From positions 1 through 64,000 of the forward strand of contig CALVVU010000004.1 of assembly GCA_944363975.1 (NCBI GenBank): DNA of 64,000 nucleotides, in the 5' to 3' direction. Source of the DNA: Candidatus Coprovivens excrementavium (GTDB taxonomy: Bacteria > Bacillota_I > Bacilli_A > RF39 > UBA660). Positions 44,381 to 52,845 of this stretch are shown here, piece by piece. A model generated the notes under the pieces. It had not been told where the DNA came from and made no database searches. It saw only the letters and a program-made list of their open reading frames with translations. Made by a program: the position numbers and the translations under genes. How positions within the stretch are numbered: the stretch's first letter is position 1; every line of letters starts with the position of its first letter.

Positions 44381-44457
44381 TGGTGTCCCCGAGGTGATTC
44401 GAACACCTGACCGATCGCTTAGAAGGCGATTGCTCTATCCAGCTGAGCTACGAGGAC
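44381..44457 (-). tRNA. trnR: tRNA-Arg (anticodon TCT)
   Basis: The minus strand folds as a full cloverleaf: acceptor stem GTCCTCG with CGGGGAC, D arm GCTCAGCTGGATAGAGC, anticodon arm ATCGC-CTTCTAA-GCGAT with anticodon TCT, a 5-base variable loop, T arm AGGTG-TTCGAAT-CACCT, and encoded CCA. It reads AGA and AGG arginine codons, the common Arg codons here. It has its own promoter and terminator. Confidence 0.96.
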
Positions 44458-44477
44458 ATAACTCACGGAACAAATAG

Positions 44478-44506
44478 ATTATATAATATATTTCATTAAC
44501 TTTCAA
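44478..44506 (-). promoter_or_regulatory. Promoter of tRNA-Arg inside the gerM-like gene end
   Basis: On the minus strand TTGAAA (44501-44506), 17 bases, TATAAT (44478-44483), 21 bases before the tRNA. The -35 box is within the last codons of the 44496 gene. Confidence 0.75.
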
Positions 44507-45419
44507 GTCTAAATTCATCTATTTTTTGATTATTAACCTGAAAAGTAATATTTTCAATTCCTAAAGTGTCATAAATAGAATATGAAATCGCATATTTTAT
44601 CTCCTCTTTAAGCTTCCCTTTATAAACACTAGCTAATAAAATATCGTTAAAATCAAGTATAACTTCATCGGTTGTTGCTTCATAATTCATTAATTCAACT
44701 TGATAATCTAAATGACTTGATAAATTACTACTATATAAACGGTTTGTTTTCAAATTATTAATAATTATTTCTATTTTATCGCCTTCATCATTTGTTATAT
44801 ATGAAATCGGAATATAATATTTATTATCTAAATTACTAAGATAATAGACTGTTATCATTTCCGTATTATTTAAACTAGTTATATCAACTACCTTATTAAT
44901 TCCTATTTTACGATCTAAATATAAGTCTAATTTCTTTTTTGACTTAGGTAATTCAGTTAAACGTTCATTTTCTACAAAAATCATGATTTTTTTAACATCA
45001 TTTATGCTTGTTAAAGAAAAAACAATTGCTTCAATCATTTTCTCCTCATCTTTTTCATCGCTATTTAAAAACTCACGACTAAAATTAATTTTTAATAAGC
45101 CATCATTTAATTGATAACTTAAAATCTTTGTTCCTCTAGGAATAACAGCCTTAAATCCTTCGGGTAATTTTTCCTCGTTATTGCCTATAATTAAAGCGTT
45201 TAATATTTCTTTTATCTGATCGTTAATATTTTTATTGTTAGTTTCTATTTCTGTCATTGCTACAAAATCATTTTTATCAATTAAATAAATATTAATATTT
45301 TCACATTGCTCTGGTATATATTCCTCATTAATTACTTCGGGATAATTATAAAGAATTAAAGCTAATAGTAGAAGTAAAGTTGTAATTCCTAACTTCTTAA
45401 AAGTAAAACGTTTTAACAT
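44496..45419 (-). CDS. gerM: GerM-type protein with two GerMN domains
   Basis: 307 residues: one N-terminal membrane helix (about 8-26) and two tandem GerMN domains. The first covers about residues 40-155, with the characteristic RGTKILSYQLNDGLLKINFS segment; the second about 180-300, with DEVILDFNDIL. In Bacillus, GerM is made during sporulation and helps to connect the forespore and mother-cell channel. Here it sits beside gerE-like and spoIIIAH-like genes on the same strand. It lacks the lipobox seen in many GerM proteins. The ribosome site is GGGTGG. Confidence 0.8.
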   Translation of the reverse strand: MLKRFTFKKLGITTLLLLLALILYNYPEVINEEYIPEQCENINIYLIDKNDFVAMTEIETNNKNINDQIKEILNALIIGNNEEKLPEGFKAVIPRGTKILSYQLNDGLLKINFSREFLNSDEKDEEKMIEAIVFSLTSINDVKKIMIFVENERLTELPKSKKKLDLYLDRKIGINKVVDITSLNNTEMITVYYLSNLDNKYYIPISYITNDEGDKIEIIINNLKTNRLYSSNLSSHLDYQVELMNYEATTDEVILDFNDILLASVYKGKLKEEIKYAISYSIYDTLGIENITFQVNNQKIDEFRLES

Positions 45420-45464
45420 ATGACCACCCTTATCAAATTATATTAATAATTATATAAATTCAGA

Positions 45465-45488
45465 ATAAAAAACTCCTTAAAGGAGTTT
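45465..45488 (-). terminator. Terminator after the gerE-like gene
   Basis: aaactcct and aggagttt, 8-base stem, T run on the minus strand. Confidence 0.75.
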
Positions 45489-45489
45489 A

Positions 45490-45687
45490 TTAAAGTTCAT
45501 TTAATTTTTTTAATTCCAATATTGCTTGCTTCCTACTATTAACACCTAATTTTAATATAACATTAGAAATGTGATTTCTTATTGTTTTAGTACTAAGCCC
45601 TAATAATTCTGCTACATCCTTAGTAGAAAAGCCTTTCTCTAAATAAGTTAAAATTTCTTTTTCCCTCTTGGTCAAAATGTTCTTCAT
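45490..45687 (-). CDS. GerE-like LuxR-type DNA-binding protein
   Basis: 65 residues from the methionine of MKNILTKREKEILTYL; an earlier in-frame ATG lacks a ribosome site. The whole protein is one LuxR/GerE helix-turn-helix: LTKREKEILTYLEKG, then TKDVAELLGLSTKTIRNHIS, then VILKLGVNSRKQAI. It has no receiver or ligand domain. GerE of Bacillus has this stand-alone form (74 residues) and controls late spore genes. The neighbourhood (GerM, SpoIIIAH-like) supports a sporulation-type role, but LuxR-type orphans also act elsewhere. Confidence 0.8.
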   Translation of the reverse strand: MKNILTKREKEILTYLEKGFSTKDVAELLGLSTKTIRNHISNVILKLGVNSRKQAILELKKLNEL

Positions 45688-45739
45688 AGTTATCTCGCTT
45701 TCCCAACTAATATAATATATGAAGAACATATATGAGGTG

Positions 45740-46228
45740 TTAATTAAATTTTACTGTTACATATTTCGGTTCATCAAACTCTTGATTTATGCGACGAATT
45801 ATCTTGTTCGCTAATTCATAATCATGTTCATCTTTATCTATTACGATAGTAACATTTCCACCATTTATTTTAACAAATGCTTCACTTTGAAATTCATCTT
45901 TAATAATTTTTTCAAGTTTCTGCTCATCACTTTTATTACTTGAAATTAAAAGTAAATCATTATAAGCATCATTTTTAGCTGATAAATCACTTGTTTCACT
46001 TAAAATAATATCTTGCAAATTATTGATTGTTTCCAATACTTCTTCGTCATTTTGAATTCTCAAAGAAACAATCTCTGTACTCTCATTAACAACTAAAGTT
46101 GTATCATTAGTATCTATCGGCTCAATAAATTCTTTTAAATCATTTTCATTCATCGTAACATAAAAAATACTTAATACTAAGATTATACTAAATAAAAAGG
46201 TAAACCAAATACTTTGCTTATTTATCAT
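45740..46228 (-). CDS. spoIIIAH: SpoIIIAH-like membrane protein
   Basis: 162 residues. The start MINKQSIWFTFLFSIILVLS matches the opening of SpoIIIAH (Lys-Gln-Ser/Thr-x-Trp then a membrane helix). A long charged helix (about 70-125) and a C-terminal alpha/beta ring-building part with VKINGGNVTIVIDKDE follow. SpoIIIAH forms the mother-cell ring of the channel that feeds the forespore. It lies 11 bases from the frame of the gerE-like gene on the same strand. The ribosome site is GGAGGAAG. Confidence 0.75.
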   Translation of the reverse strand: MINKQSIWFTFLFSIILVLSIFYVTMNENDLKEFIEPIDTNDTTLVVNESTEIVSLRIQNDEEVLETINNLQDIILSETSDLSAKNDAYNDLLLISSNKSDEQKLEKIIKDEFQSEAFVKINGGNVTIVIDKDEHDYELANKIIRRINQEFDEPKYVTVKFN

Positions 46229-46261
46229 CTATCTTCCTCCATAACTAATAAATAATATTAT

Positions 46262-46289
46262 TTGACACAAAAAAATATACTACTATTAT
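46262..46289 (+). promoter_or_regulatory. Promoter for the 46334 gene
   Basis: Perfect TTGACA (46262-46267), 16 bases, TATTAT (46284-46289). Confidence 0.6.
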
Positions 46290-46333
46290 TTACTAATTAA
46301 AAAAAATATATTATTATATTACTAGGTGATATT

Positions 46334-46780
46334 ATGCAAAATAAGAAAAAAATATTTTCAATGGTAGCAGTTTTTTTATTTTTCGCTTCTTTTCTTTTAG
46401 TTAATGTTGTATATGCAGCAACATCAAGTAAAATAGCCTTCTGTGATTATAGTGGAGTACGAAGAACATTCATGATTTTAGGAATCATTATAAATATCGT
46501 TAAAATTGTTGTCCCATTAATTCTTATTATTACAGGTATGATAACCTTTAGTAAAACTATTATTAGTGGTAAAAGCGAAGATATGACAGCTAGTCTAGGA
46601 ATCTTAGCTAAAAAGATAATTGCTGGTCTTGTAGTCTTTTTAATCCCAGGACTTTTAGATTTTACTTTTGATTCCTTAATTGGCGCTGATGAATCAAACT
46701 TTACAGAATGTACCAATTGTTTATTAGATACAGAAAATTGTACTATTCCTGAACATGATCCAGATACATATACCGAATAA
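46334..46780 (+). CDS. TrbC/VirB2-like (T4SS pilin family) membrane protein
   Basis: 148 residues: a signal peptide (hydrophobic 8-27, VYA cleavage), a segment with two membrane helices (about 48-72 and 88-108) around a polar loop SGKSEDMTASLGI, and an acidic Cys-rich tail (TECTNCLLDTENC). The two-helix plan matches the T4SS_pilin family widely found in Bacillota, often without other conjugation genes, as here. Its function in that setting is unknown. A terminator follows. Confidence 0.65.
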   Translation: MQNKKKIFSMVAVFLFFASFLLVNVVYAATSSKIAFCDYSGVRRTFMILGIIINIVKIVVPLILIITGMITFSKTIISGKSEDMTASLGILAKKIIAGLVVFLIPGLLDFTFDSLIGADESNFTECTNCLLDTENCTIPEHDPDTYTE

Positions 46781-46804
46781 AATAGATGAAAATCTATTTT
46801 TTTT
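46779..46804 (+). terminator. Rho-independent terminator
   Basis: aaaatagat and atctatttt, 9-base stem with GAAA loop, T run. Confidence 0.8.
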
Positions 46805-46863
46805 AAACTATTAAAAGGAAATTTCTCTCTTCAAAACGAAGATATATATTGAAGGGAGCAATT

Positions 46864-48930
46864 ATGAATAAGAGATTAATAGTAAAGCAACAAGATATAA
46901 GAGATTGTGGAATATGTTGTTTAGAATCAATTATTAAATATTATAAAGGTTATATTCCCTTAGAGAGATTGCGTTTAGATACTAAAACTGGCACTAATGG
47001 AACGACCGCTTTAAATTTAATTAAAACAGCTCAAAAATATGGTTTTAATGCTTTAGGAAGAAAAGATTTAACTTTAGATAGTGAAGAATTATTACTACCA
47101 GCTATTGCTCATACAATAACACCTAAAGGACTAAATCATTTTGTCGTAATATACAAAAAAGATTCAAAATATGTTTCTATAATGGACCCAGCTAAAGGAT
47201 ATATCAAACTAAGTAGAGAAGAATTTCAAAATAATTGGACTAATATAATTCTAATATTTAAGCCATTCAAACAAATACCTCTATATAAAATAAAAAACAA
47301 TTTAAAAGAACTATTTATAAAAATAATTATTCAAGAGCAATCTTTAATCAGACAAATAATCATATCAAGTATTATTTTAACAATTCTCTCTATTATAATA
47401 AGTTATTATTTTAAAATAGTAATAACTAGTATTGAAACTAATTATATAAATACAACATACTTTATTATTGGAATCTTTTTAATATTACACATATTCAAAC
47501 TATATTTCACTCATTTTCGCAATACCTTAGCTATCTATTTAAATAAAAATATTGATATATCAATTATCCCAGATTTTATTTCTCATATCTTTAATCTCCC
47601 TTTAAATGTTATCAATTCCCGAACTAGTGGCGAAATACTAACTAGAATAAGAGAACTATCTAATATTAAAGAATTATTTAGTGAAATCTTCATTACCATA
47701 ATTCTCGATTTAATATTATGTTTAAGTTGTTCTTATTTATTATATAACATAAATAGTAAATTATTTTTTATTCTTTGCATAATTTCCATTTTTTATATAA
47801 TAACGGGTCTTTCACTTAATCCTACTATTATAAGTAGCATTAATGATAACATTGATTTAGAAACAGAATTTAATTCATCTTTAAGTGAAGAAATATCATC
47901 ACTAGAATCAATTAAGAATTTGAATTTAACATCTCTTAAAATAGATGATTTAACTAATAGTTATGTCAACTATCAAGAAAGTTCTTTTATTTATTATCAA
48001 AGATTAAATATGATTGAAACTATAAAAAAATCTATTAATGAAATAGGCTTATTTATTATAACCAGTTATGGTGTTTATCTAATATATCAAAATCAATTAA
48101 ATATATTATCATTAATCACTTTTAATACATTATTAACTTATTTTATTGAGCCTATATCAAATACTTTGAATCTATTACCTCGTTTCAATTTTATAAAATT
48201 ATCTATTATTAAAATAGGAGAATTTTTAAATCTATCTCCAGAAAAATTAGGTCATCAAGAATCTTTAATTCCTGGAGATATCCAATTTAAAAACATAACA
48301 TATTCATATGACAACTTTCATCAAATACTTCAAAATATTACACTAAATATAAAACAAAATTCTCATAATATAATAGTCGGATCTACAGGTAGTGGTAAAA
48401 CAACTTTAATGAAAATGTTAAATTTAAATATCTCTGATTACAAAGGAAAAATAACTATAAATGATATTAATATTAAAGACTATTCATTAAAAACCTTAAG
48501 AAATAGTATTATCTATATATCTCAACGGGAAAAATTATTTACTGATACTATCTTAAATAATTTAACTCTATATCAAGATATTTCTCCATTCGAATTAAAA
48601 AACGTTCTAAATATTACTAAAGTTAATGAAATAATTGATAAAAAAGCTCTAAGATTAGAATCTATCATTTATAATGAAGGATACAATTTAAGTGGGGGAG
48701 AAAGACAACGACTTATTCTAGCTCGTTCTCTTCTTAAACACCCTCAAATATTAATTATGGATGAATCATTAAGTGAAGTAGATAAAAAAACAGAAACAGA
48801 AATTCTAAAATCACTAGACAAATATTTACCTAATACAACAATAATATATATTTCACATACTAATTCAAAATGCTTTCCCAATATAATTAAGTTGGAATCA
48901 CAAAATGATAAAAAAATTATTACTCCTTAA
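46864..48930 (+). CDS. Peptidase-containing bacteriocin ABC transporter (C39)
   Basis: 688 residues from ATG 46864, after GAAGGGA. The N-terminal 130 residues are a C39 peptidase that cuts double-glycine leaders: Cys15 in QQDIRDCGICCLE, His92 in NHFVVIYKK, Asp108 in MDPAKGY. Six membrane helices fill about 150-440. The ATPase has Walker A GSTGSGKTT (506), the LSGGERQRLILARSL signature near 609, Walker B ILIMDES and YISHTN. It would cleave and export the two small peptides encoded just downstream. The next gene overlaps its end by 26 bases. Confidence 0.95.
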   Translation: MNKRLIVKQQDIRDCGICCLESIIKYYKGYIPLERLRLDTKTGTNGTTALNLIKTAQKYGFNALGRKDLTLDSEELLLPAIAHTITPKGLNHFVVIYKKDSKYVSIMDPAKGYIKLSREEFQNNWTNIILIFKPFKQIPLYKIKNNLKELFIKIIIQEQSLIRQIIISSIILTILSIIISYYFKIVITSIETNYINTTYFIIGIFLILHIFKLYFTHFRNTLAIYLNKNIDISIIPDFISHIFNLPLNVINSRTSGEILTRIRELSNIKELFSEIFITIILDLILCLSCSYLLYNINSKLFFILCIISIFYIITGLSLNPTIISSINDNIDLETEFNSSLSEEISSLESIKNLNLTSLKIDDLTNSYVNYQESSFIYYQRLNMIETIKKSINEIGLFIITSYGVYLIYQNQLNILSLITFNTLLTYFIEPISNTLNLLPRFNFIKLSIIKIGEFLNLSPEKLGHQESLIPGDIQFKNITYSYDNFHQILQNITLNIKQNSHNIIVGSTGSGKTTLMKMLNLNISDYKGKITINDINIKDYSLKTLRNSIIYISQREKLFTDTILNNLTLYQDISPFELKNVLNITKVNEIIDKKALRLESIIYNEGYNLSGGERQRLILARSLLKHPQILIMDESLSEVDKKTETEILKSLDKYLPNTTIIYISHTNSKCFPNIIKLESQNDKKIITP

Positions 48931-49312
48931 CCAAAAGCCAAAGAAAAACCTAGTTATACATCTTATATTTATAAGTTTGTTAATTGCCTTTCTTATAATA
49001 GCATACAATTATAATACTTATGATGTATATCAAACAACTGGCATTATGAAATGTGAAAATAATGATTGTTATATTACAATAACTATGATATACGATAAAA
49101 TTGATATATTAAATCAAAATCCTAAAATAGAATATCTAAATAAAATATATGATATTAAATCTATAACTTACGAAGAACCATACTTAAATAATAATATTGC
49201 GTATCAAGATCTTAATATTACTACTAATCTTCAAGTTAATAATCAAATAATTAACTTTAAAATTCTCTATAATAAGCAAAGAATAATTACTAAAATAAAA
49301 GAAATATTATAG
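48905..49312 (+). CDS. Small membrane-anchored accessory or immunity protein of the bacteriocin cassette
   Basis: 135 residues: a basic start, one membrane helix (about 17-38) and an outside beta-rich domain with two cysteines (MKCENNDCY). It starts inside the transporter gene, so the two are coupled. Its place is that of the HlyD-type accessory protein of bacteriocin exporters, but those are several hundred residues and have coiled coils; this one is far shorter. It might be a minimal adaptor or the immunity protein. The sequence does not decide. Confidence 0.7.
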   Translation: MIKKLLLLNQKPKKNLVIHLIFISLLIAFLIIAYNYNTYDVYQTTGIMKCENNDCYITITMIYDKIDILNQNPKIEYLNKIYDIKSITYEEPYLNNNIAYQDLNITTNLQVNNQIINFKILYNKQRIITKIKEIL

Positions 49313-49325
49313 AAAGGAATAGTAT

Positions 49326-49475
49326 ATGTTAACAGAAAAAGAATTAAATGAAGTTAATGGTGGAGCTATAAAATTAAGTGTTGGAACATTCCTTATAATA
49401 GGTGGAATATTATCTTTCACAATTGGACTTATCAACGGTTACTTAAGACCATTAACTTGTTCTAGTACTAAATAG
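49326..49475 (+). CDS. Bacteriocin-like peptide 1 with double-glycine leader
   Basis: 49 residues after a GAAAGGA site. The leader MLTEKELNEVNGG is a textbook double-glycine leader (Leu, Glu-Leu, Val-x-Gly-Gly spacing) for C39 exporters. The predicted mature peptide has 36 residues, is hydrophobic, rich in Ile, Leu and Gly, and contains GLING (a GxxxG motif) and one cysteine near its end. It lies 13 bases after the accessory gene. Class IIb two-peptide bacteriocins have this form. Confidence 0.8.
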   Translation: MLTEKELNEVNGGAIKLSVGTFLIIGGILSFTIGLINGYLRPLTCSSTK

Positions 49476-49483
49476 GTAATAAT

Positions 49484-49642
49484 ATGACAAAAGAAGAATT
49501 AAATAATGTAATTGGTGGTGCAGTATCATATACATCGGCTTCTTTTTTAAACGCCTTATCACGTGGGATAGAAGCTTTATATTCAATAGGACGTGCATGT
49601 GGTACTGCTCTAAGAATGTTAATAAGTGGGAAGAAATGTTAA
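49484..49642 (+). CDS. Bacteriocin-like peptide 2 with double-glycine leader
   Basis: 52 residues. The leader MTKEELNNVIGG is closely like that of peptide 1. The predicted mature peptide has 40 residues, is amphipathic and cationic at its end (SGKKC), and carries GRACG, a GxxxG motif. The start is 8 bases after peptide 1, so both are made together in equal amounts, as expected for a two-component bacteriocin. A terminator follows. Confidence 0.8.
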   Translation: MTKEELNNVIGGAVSYTSASFLNALSRGIEALYSIGRACGTALRMLISGKKC

Positions 49643-49643
49643 A

Positions 49644-49667
49644 AAAGAGTCTAAAAAGACTCTTTTT
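49644..49667 (+). terminator. Terminator closing the bacteriocin cassette
   Basis: aaagagtct and agactcttt, 9-base stem with four A in the loop, T run. Confidence 0.85.
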
Positions 49668-49678
49668 ATATGTTAAAT

Positions 49679-49707
49679 TTTTCAAAAAATAAATTTTATG
49701 ATAGAAT
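49679..49707 (+). promoter_or_regulatory. Candidate promoter for the repeat protein
   Basis: TTTTCA (49679-49684), 17 bases, TAGAAT (49702-49707). Confidence 0.45.
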
Positions 49708-49733
49708 ACCAAATTAGAAAAAGGGGATCTATT

Positions 49734-52535
49734 ATGAGTGATAAATTCAACAAACTAAAAGATTATATTGAACTATTAAACCAAGGACTAAAGCCTAAAA
49801 ATTATGACCCTAATACTTTGTTTAGTAATGGTACTAAAGTAAACCAATATTGGGCTAAAAACCGTTCCAAAATAATTGGTGAATTACAAAATAACCCTAT
49901 ATATCAAACAGGCTATGAAGTGGCTAAAAGAACTATAAAAGACTATTTAGCTAGTTTAATAGAAAACCGTTTAATTGAATATATTGAATTATTAAATGAA
50001 GGAGTAATAACACCCAAAGATAAAGATCCTAATAACTTCTTTAGTGACGGTCGTCCTATTAATAACTTTTGGTCTAATAATAAAGATAAAATAATTAATC
50101 TTCTATATCATAATCCCAAATATCAAGAAGGCTACGAAGTAGCTAAAAAAACTATTCAAGAATATTTAGATTCACTTCATTTTGACTACTTAGATGATTA
50201 TATAAATTTATTAAATAACGGTCTTATTCCTACTAGTAGAGATACAGTAACTTTATTTAGTAATGGTACTAAAGTGAATCAATATTGGGCAAATAATAAA
50301 GAATTAATAATTACTACCTTAGAAAATAATCCTAAATATCAAATTGGATATGAAAGAGCTCATCAAGTAGTATCAACTTACTTAACATCTCTTAACTATG
50401 ATAAAATAGCTGAATACATTAAATTACTAAATAGCAATAAAATAACACCTCGTACATACGATCCAACCCATTATTTTAGTAACGGAGATGCAATTAATTA
50501 TTTTTGGAGTAATAATAGTACTGAAATAATCAATAGACTAAAAAATAATCCTCAGTATCAAGAAGGCTACGAAGTAGCTAAAGAAGTAATCAAGAAATAC
50601 CTATTATCAATAAATATCGATAAAATATATGAATATTTAACTCTTCTAAATGCTAAAAAAATTTCTATTACTAATTTCGATCCCAATCACTATTTCAGTA
50701 ATAATGAACCAATAAATTACTTTTGGAAAACCAATAAAGATCAAATAATCTTCGAATTAAATAATAATCCCCGTTACCAAGAAGGCTACGAAGTAGCTAA
50801 AAAACTAATAAATGATTATCTATCTAAACAAGATATTAACTATCTTAAAGAATATATTGACTTACTTAATACTGGTCAATTAAAGATCTCTACATATGAA
50901 AAAAATATCTCTTTTCATGATGGCAGACTAATAAATCGTTTTTGGTCTCATCACAAAGAACAAATTATCACAGAATTAAAAACTAATCCAACATATCAAG
51001 AAGGTTACGAAGTAGCTAAACAAACTATTAAACTCTATCTAAGTAATCAAACTCTTGATAAAATAGCCGAATACATCGAATTATTAAATAATGGTACAAT
51101 TACTATAAAATATTCCGATAAAGAACATTTCTTCAGTAACGGTGAACCAATTAATATATTTTGGTCAAATAACAAAGATAAAATATATAAAAGAATAAGT
51201 ACTGATTCCAAATATCAAAACAATTATGAAAAAGCAATAAAAGAAATAATGAAACATTACTCTAAAAATAATAAAACACATGAATATATTGAACTATTAA
51301 ATAATGGATATTTACCACAAGAAGATGAAACAAATTTATCTTTTAATAACGGAGAATTAATAGGTAACTTCTGGTCTCTTAAAGAAAATAGACTTCAAAT
51401 CGCCTACGAATTAAAACATAATCCTAAATATCGTAAAGGATATGAAATAGCTAAGAAAACCGTTAATGAATTAACTAATATAATAAGTTACTTAGAAGGA
51501 AATGAAAAAAGAGCTCTTAAAATTTATTCAGCTAATCAAAAACTTCGTCAAAGACGCCATCAAAAAGAGAATCAAGACTTTCAAGTTGAAGATCTTCTAA
51601 AAGAATTCAATATTAATATAACTACTTTAAACAAATTTCTAAATCGTACATCGCCAAATAAAAAAAGAAGCCCCAATATAACATTATATCAAGGAGAAAC
51701 ATTAAAAAATTACTGTCTAAGAAAGGGCTATAATTACGAAGTTATATTTCGTTTATTAAAAATATATCGTAAATTACCTAATAAAAATTTCTCTGAATTA
51801 GTTGAACTAGCTATCGATACCTATCGTCATAATGGACAAAAACAACCAACATTATGGGTATATGAAAAATATGGACTTTTACTAAAACATTTACTTCTTT
51901 TAATAAATGTTGATAGTTCAGGTATTCTCTATAATATGCGTAAATACTGTTTATCGCTAGAAGAAGCTATTCGTCATGAAATATTTAAAAGAAATATTCC
52001 TAATAAAAAATATCTCTGGTTAGAAGAACTATTAAACTATTTAGTTGAAGAAATGTCTAGCGATAAAACAGAAGATGAAATAACAACTGCTATAGCTAAA
52101 CGTTTTTATGATTTAAATAAAGAATATAATCTTACAGACGAAGAAAGAACAATTCTTTTTGATATTCTAGAAAAATATATAGTTAGTATAAGAAAATACT
52201 TGGCTTGTTCATTTATTCTCGAACCAGATAACGAATTAAAAATAATTAAAGCAAAAAAATATAATTTATCCTTTAACGAAATAGTAGAAGCCTATTTTAC
52301 ATCTTTACGTATTCAAGGAAAAATTATCTTACCGATTGATCATCCACAAATAAGACATCTTTACATATTAAAAAAATATTATCAAATATATGATATGTTA
52401 ACTAAAGAACAACAAACATTCTTAAGAAAAACAGAAAATATATCTGATAGTGATATTCAATTAATGAGTACTATAAAAGAAAATATAAATAATCTAATTC
52501 AAGAATTAAATAATAAAAATTATCAACCAAAATAG
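49734..52535 (+). CDS. Protein with eight ~73-residue repeats and HTH-like C-terminal part
   Basis: 933 residues from ATG 49734, after AAAGGGGA. About the first 585 residues are eight head-to-tail repeats with consensus YIELLNNG, then DPNxxFSNGxxIN, FWSNNKDKII, and NPKYQEGYEVAKKTI. Each repeat is probably a small helical unit. Repeats 1 and 3 share FSNGTKVNQYW. The C-terminal 340 residues contain HTH-like modules (GETLKNYCLRKGYNYEVI and a later SLEEAIRHEI), as in DNA-binding proteins of these bacteria. There is no signal peptide or membrane helix. Function unknown; DNA or protein binding is likely. Terminators lie on both sides. Confidence 0.85.
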   Translation: MSDKFNKLKDYIELLNQGLKPKNYDPNTLFSNGTKVNQYWAKNRSKIIGELQNNPIYQTGYEVAKRTIKDYLASLIENRLIEYIELLNEGVITPKDKDPNNFFSDGRPINNFWSNNKDKIINLLYHNPKYQEGYEVAKKTIQEYLDSLHFDYLDDYINLLNNGLIPTSRDTVTLFSNGTKVNQYWANNKELIITTLENNPKYQIGYERAHQVVSTYLTSLNYDKIAEYIKLLNSNKITPRTYDPTHYFSNGDAINYFWSNNSTEIINRLKNNPQYQEGYEVAKEVIKKYLLSINIDKIYEYLTLLNAKKISITNFDPNHYFSNNEPINYFWKTNKDQIIFELNNNPRYQEGYEVAKKLINDYLSKQDINYLKEYIDLLNTGQLKISTYEKNISFHDGRLINRFWSHHKEQIITELKTNPTYQEGYEVAKQTIKLYLSNQTLDKIAEYIELLNNGTITIKYSDKEHFFSNGEPINIFWSNNKDKIYKRISTDSKYQNNYEKAIKEIMKHYSKNNKTHEYIELLNNGYLPQEDETNLSFNNGELIGNFWSLKENRLQIAYELKHNPKYRKGYEIAKKTVNELTNIISYLEGNEKRALKIYSANQKLRQRRHQKENQDFQVEDLLKEFNINITTLNKFLNRTSPNKKRSPNITLYQGETLKNYCLRKGYNYEVIFRLLKIYRKLPNKNFSELVELAIDTYRHNGQKQPTLWVYEKYGLLLKHLLLLINVDSSGILYNMRKYCLSLEEAIRHEIFKRNIPNKKYLWLEELLNYLVEEMSSDKTEDEITTAIAKRFYDLNKEYNLTDEERTILFDILEKYIVSIRKYLACSFILEPDNELKIIKAKKYNLSFNEIVEAYFTSLRIQGKIILPIDHPQIRHLYILKKYYQIYDMLTKEQQTFLRKTENISDSDIQLMSTIKENINNLIQELNNKNYQPK
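49755..51490 (+). repeat. Eight coding repeats of about 219 bases
   Basis: The DNA repeats the module with strong local conservation, for example aaggctacgaagtagctaaa recurring near the end of several units. Unit length stays near 219 bases and in frame throughout. Confidence 0.85.
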
Positions 52536-52558
52536 TAAAAAAAAGATAAAATACAACA

Positions 52559-52584
52559 AAAAAGCCTAATTTATCAAGCTTTTT
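52559..52584 (+). terminator. Terminator after the repeat-protein gene
   Basis: aaaaagc and gcttttt with a 12-base loop, T-rich tail. Confidence 0.6.
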
Positions 52585-52585
52585 C

Positions 52586-52614
52586 TTGTCAAAAAAAAAT
52601 GTAGGTGTTATAAT
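52586..52614 (+). promoter_or_regulatory. Promoter of rpsU-yqeY
   Basis: TTGTCA (52586-52591), 17 bases, perfect TATAAT (52609-52614) with a TG extension. Confidence 0.8.
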
Positions 52615-52645
52615 CATTTATAGTTAATGAAGGGAGGGAGATTAT

Positions 52646-52837
52646 ATGACTAAAGTAGTAGTACAAAATGGTAACATTGATGCAGCATTAAAAAAATTTA
52701 AAGTTAAAGTTGCAAAAAGTGGAGTCCCTTCAAAGCTAAAAGAAAAAAAATGCTATGATAAACCAGGAGTTAAGAGAAGAAAAGCTAAAGAAGAAATGAT
52801 TAGAAATTCTCGTAAACGTAGAAGAAATGATAGATAG
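52646..52837 (+). CDS. rpsU: Ribosomal protein S21
   Basis: 63 residues, normal size. VVVQNGNIDAALKKFK at the start and the basic KKCYDKPGVKRRKAKEE to RKRRR end are typical of S21, which helps base pairing of the Shine-Dalgarno sequence on the 30S subunit. AAGGGAGGGAG precedes the start. It pairs with yqeY 8 bases downstream, a common Bacilli order. Confidence 0.96.
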   Translation: MTKVVVQNGNIDAALKKFKVKVAKSGVPSKLKEKKCYDKPGVKRRKAKEEMIRNSRKRRRNDR

Positions 52838-52845
52838 GTGATAAT

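Noticed and set aside
46334-46780. Evidence for a conjugative element
   Set aside because: A lone T4SS-pilin-like gene without VirB4, VirD4 or relaxase genes nearby is not enough.
49755-51490. Regularly spaced similar DNA stretches that could suggest a CRISPR array
   Set aside because: The period is about 219 bases, the repeats are imperfect and they stay in one reading frame, so they are protein repeats.
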